Below the pieces are notes generated by a model. The model worked only from the letters and a program-made list of their open reading frames with translations. It did not search any database and had not been told where the DNA came from. From Pyrinomonadaceae bacterium (lineage in GTDB: Bacteria > Acidobacteriota > Blastocatellia > Pyrinomonadales > Pyrinomonadaceae), in NCBI GenBank assembly GCA_013812565.1, contig JACCTF010000325.1, positions 1 to 6,560 on the forward strand: DNA of 6,560 nucleotides. The letters run 5' to 3'. Made by a program: the position numbers and the translations under genes. Shown here piece after piece: positions 4,084 to 6,560 of this stretch. How positions within the stretch are numbered: the first letter of the stretch is position 1; the number at the start of each line of letters is the position of its first letter.

Positions 4084-6560
4084 ATGAGAAGTAAAAAGGT
4101 TTATAAACCGGAGATCGACCCTCGCAAGCGCGACAGACGCCGTGGCGAGCAAGGATCAGCAACGGTTATTTGTGTGCTGATCTTAGGCTTGCTCAGCATC
4201 TTTGTCGCGGTAGCTCTCTCACGCACCACGACCGAGGCGATCATTATGGGCAATGATGCTGCGGAAAGCAGGTCATTCTATGCGTCTCAAGCAAGTCTTG
4301 AAACGATGACGCGAAGCTTCAACAAAGTTTTCGACGTGCGGCTCAATCCAAGCCCTCAAGACCTTACGAACATACAGACAAATACGCCGACAATGCCTGG
4401 CTTCACCTTCAACCAGCAGATCACGCAGACCGGAACCGCCGAGACGACAGTGCTCGCGGGCGGGCCTTTTGAGGGTCTTAATGCCTTGCGCGATCCATGG
4501 CGACTGACGACGACGGCCACCGGCCCGACCGGCGTGCAAGTCCAGTTGGCGCGGACCTACTTCAACTACCGTGTTCCAATCTTTCAGTTCGGCATCTTTT
4601 ACGACGACAACTTAGAATTTACAGTTGGGCCTGGCCTGCGTTTCGGCGGCCGTGTTCATACTAACGGCAATCTTTTTGTCGGGTCTTGGGGAGGCATCTA
4701 CTTCAACTCCCGCGTGTCTGCCTCCCGCGAGATCGTTAGCGATGTGCTTCGCAATGGTCAAGGGACAACCGGGTATGATGAGGTTTATGTCAAGAATGGA
4801 ACCAATGCTTATGTAAAAATCGGGCGTGGCCGGGGAAGCGCCACTGATGGACCGGACTTTAACACCTCTGATGCGGACATGCCGGATGGTAGTCGCAACA
4901 CGAACTGGAACACTATTAAAGCAGAATTTGACAACAACCTTTTAGACAGCGCCAAACCGCTTCAACTGCCGCTTAAAATCAGTAATGCCTCCAACATCGA
5001 GATCATTAAACGCGGGCGGAACGCGAACGATTACGAAGTTACCACGCAGGGACGCGCAGTCGATGACCAGATCATCGGTTCTTCGCGTTATGCGAACCAG
5101 CCCGGCATCCGTATCACGCTCGCTGACAGCCAAGCGGAGCTTCCAAGCGGCACTGGCGGCATCCGGTTAGACGGCGCAGGCGACGGTCTTGGCGGCGCGA
5201 GCGGCAGTCGAGGGAGTTCAGGCAACGGCAGCCGTGGTTATCAACCTAAAGCGATGACGGATTATCAAGCCACACGCTTCAATGCTTACCGTCTCTACAC
5301 CGGAGCTAGTTACACGGATCGCAGCATGCCAGCCGCACGTCAAACTTGGATCAAGGTGGAGATCGTCAAAATCAATGCAGCAACTCTCTTGGTCGAGACG
5401 CAAGACGCGACGGAAGACTTTTTAAGTCTCGGCCTGACTGAGCAAGCACCACCTAGAGTGGGCAACCTATTCGAACCTGATGATGACTACTATGACGATG
5501 GCATTGACAGCCGTTCGATTATCAAGATGCAGCGCTATACAGTCTCAAATATCTCAGCCCCGCCAATCAAGGCCAACGATAGCGGTCAGCCTGCATACAC
5601 GCCAGGACCGGATAGCAAGCCGGTTTATACATTCGTTGATCTTGACCCGAACCCTGCGGTCTATAACGGCTATAGTTGTGTTACAAACGACAACTACTTG
5701 ATTCCCGGAGAAGCAAACTTTCACGGTATCGAAGCCGAGATCAACGACGAAGACGAAAATAGCAATGGCGATGATCTTAAAATCGTGCCGTTCCCAATTG
5801 AGATGTTTGATGGGCGCGAGGGAATCTCCCGCTTTGATCTTTACGGCAACTATCTCACAACCAATTACCCGACGGGGACGATTCCATGGAATGGCGTAAT
5901 GAGCCTGATCGACATTGATGTGACTAACTTCCGGCGTTTCGTTGACGGCGAGTTCAACGGCAAGTTCCCGTCCAATGCTGCTCTACCCGGCGGTAGCCTT
6001 TCAAACGATGACGTGCCGAGCGATAACCCCGGCCGATTGATCTACGTTTCCGACCGGCGTGGAGATCGTGACTTTGACGGCGAGTACGACATGGAGGACA
6101 TCTACGGCCCGAATGACGGAAATCTTCAGCCCGGCGAAGACGTCAACGGCGACACTATTCTCAACGTGGACAACCAGTGGGAGGGGTCGAAGTACCTGGC
6201 GCAAGCGAGTTGGCTGCTTGCGGATGCGCCATTGCCTATCACTAACTCAGCGACCACCTACACGGATTTGGCGGCCTTCTTTGACCACCGCTACTACCGT
6301 CGCGGCGTTCGACTGATCAATGGCACGCGGCTCCCCGGCAACAGCACTACCGGGTTGACGCTGGCATCCGAGAACGGTGTTTATATTTTAGGCAACTATA
6401 ATGCTACTGGAATTAGACAGGTTGGAAACCCACTCGGGGTAGCAGGGGATCCGACGCCCGCTGAAGACTTCCTTCCGGACGCAAGCAACGGGCAAGTTCC
6501 GGCATCAGTCGTTGCCGATGCTGTAACGATTCTCTCAAACGCATGGAACGACGGTAAGAG
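4084..6560 (+). CDS. Very long PilX-like minor pilin / tip protein (3' end outside window)
   Basis: The frame opens at ATG 4084, after AAAGAG at 4071-4076, and has no stop to the window end: at least 825 residues, against about 200 for Pseudomonas PilX and about 320 for GspK. The N-terminus matches the PilX type: a basic leader (K4, K5, R14-R16, R18-R20), then EQGSATVICVLILGLLS with a putative cleavage after G24, a membrane stalk at about 26-45, and 'IMGNDAAESRSFYASQASLE'. There is no Glu at mature position 5 (I29), as in GspK. Recognisable parts: 'VPIFQFGIFYDDNLEF' (164-179), 'GGRVHTNGNLFVG' (188-200), a Gly/Ser-rich linker (355-385), an acidic 'EPDDDYYDDGID' patch (464-475), Asp-rich loops (555-564 and 661-697), 'RRGVRLING', 'SENGVYILGNYNATG' (762-776) and 'VVADAVTILSNAWND' (809-823). 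Probably the large tip subunit of the minor-pilin complex. PilX class is moderately sure; function of the large domain is unknown. Confidence 0.75.
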   Translation, partial: MRSKKVYKPEIDPRKRDRRRGEQGSATVICVLILGLLSIFVAVALSRTTTEAIIMGNDAAESRSFYASQASLETMTRSFNKVFDVRLNPSPQDLTNIQTNTPTMPGFTFNQQITQTGTAETTVLAGGPFEGLNALRDPWRLTTTATGPTGVQVQLARTYFNYRVPIFQFGIFYDDNLEFTVGPGLRFGGRVHTNGNLFVGSWGGIYFNSRVSASREIVSDVLRNGQGTTGYDEVYVKNGTNAYVKIGRGRGSATDGPDFNTSDADMPDGSRNTNWNTIKAEFDNNLLDSAKPLQLPLKISNASNIEIIKRGRNANDYEVTTQGRAVDDQIIGSSRYANQPGIRITLADSQAELPSGTGGIRLDGAGDGLGGASGSRGSSGNGSRGYQPKAMTDYQATRFNAYRLYTGASYTDRSMPAARQTWIKVEIVKINAATLLVETQDATEDFLSLGLTEQAPPRVGNLFEPDDDYYDDGIDSRSIIKMQRYTVSNISAPPIKANDSGQPAYTPGPDSKPVYTFVDLDPNPAVYNGYSCVTNDNYLIPGEANFHGIEAEINDEDENSNGDDLKIVPFPIEMFDGREGISRFDLYGNYLTTNYPTGTIPWNGVMSLIDIDVTNFRRFVDGEFNGKFPSNAALPGGSLSNDDVPSDNPGRLIYVSDRRGDRDFDGEYDMEDIYGPNDGNLQPGEDVNGDTILNVDNQWEGSKYLAQASWLLADAPLPITNSATTYTDLAAFFDHRYYRRGVRLINGTRLPGNSTTGLTLASENGVYILGNYNATGIRQVGNPLGVAGDPTPAEDFLPDASNGQVPASVVADAVTILSNAWNDGK
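6064..6174 (+). other. Asp-rich EF-hand/dockerin-like loops within the PilX-like protein
   Basis: Residues 661-672 read DRDFDGEYDMED, with acidic residues at loop positions 1, 3, 5, 9, 11 and 12, Gly at 6 and a hydrophobic residue at 8, as in calcium-binding EF-hand loops. A second stretch, PGEDVNGDTILNVDN (residues 683-697), has D686, N688 and D690 in the DxNxD pattern, with D696 one position earlier than the canonical 12th residue. The bridging NDGNLQPGED (677-686) has the same flavour. Calcium binding is inference from the pattern. Confidence 0.45.

Noticed and set aside
4273..6316. Several 60-90 codon frames on both strands downstream of the PilW-like gene
   Set aside because: They all lie inside one continuous + strand frame (4084-6560) with coherent prepilin and Asp-rich features; they are shadows.
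1..6560. CRISPR arrays, tRNA/rRNA genes, insertion sequences
   Set aside because: No regularly spaced repeats, no cloverleaf-like or rRNA-like stretch and no transposase-like frame or terminal repeats were seen; the window is nearly all coding.

Overview
The window carries one strand of a type IV pilus (T4P) locus. All six genes lie on the + strand: the C-terminal part of an outer-membrane secretin (PilQ), a small Roadblock/LC7 (MglB-like) protein, and four minor-pilin genes in FimT/GspH, PilV/GspI, PilW/GspJ and PilX/GspK-like order. The moderate-to-high GC content, the order secretin-Roadblock-minor pilins, and above all the very long PilX-like protein with an 'HTNGN' core and Asp-rich loops suggest an Acidobacteriota-type genome (Blastocatellia-like). 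That assignment is inference from recalled family patterns, not from a marker gene or a search.

Layout: 1-1173 pilQ (5' end outside the window); 1192-1557 Roadblock gene, 18 bases behind pilQ and probably cotranscribed; 1558-1698 the only sizeable intergenic gap, holding a perfect 10-bp-stem hairpin (candidate terminator) and a possible promoter; 1699-2466 FimT/GspH-like; 2473-2985 PilV-like; 3009-4043 PilW-like; 4084 to beyond 6560 a PilX-like protein of at least 825 residues with no stop inside the window. The last frame is the largest gene here, and it is easily missed because it is open at the window edge. Many short overlapping frames in both orientations are shadows.

Working together: the secretin is the outer-membrane channel for the pilus fibre. 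By analogy with Pseudomonas FimU-PilV-PilW-PilX and GspH-I-J-K, the four minor pilins would form the complex that primes assembly and caps the fibre. The Roadblock protein probably links the machine to a Ras-like GTPase of the MglA type that controls polarity or motility. 

The most interesting points are the oversized PilX-like protein with EF-hand-like Asp loops (a possible calcium-responsive tip adhesin), a 'DPGA...GTADDT' motif shared by the PilV- and PilW-like proteins with a shorter echo in the FimT-like one, and an Asp in place of the canonical Glu5 in the PilV-like prepilin.
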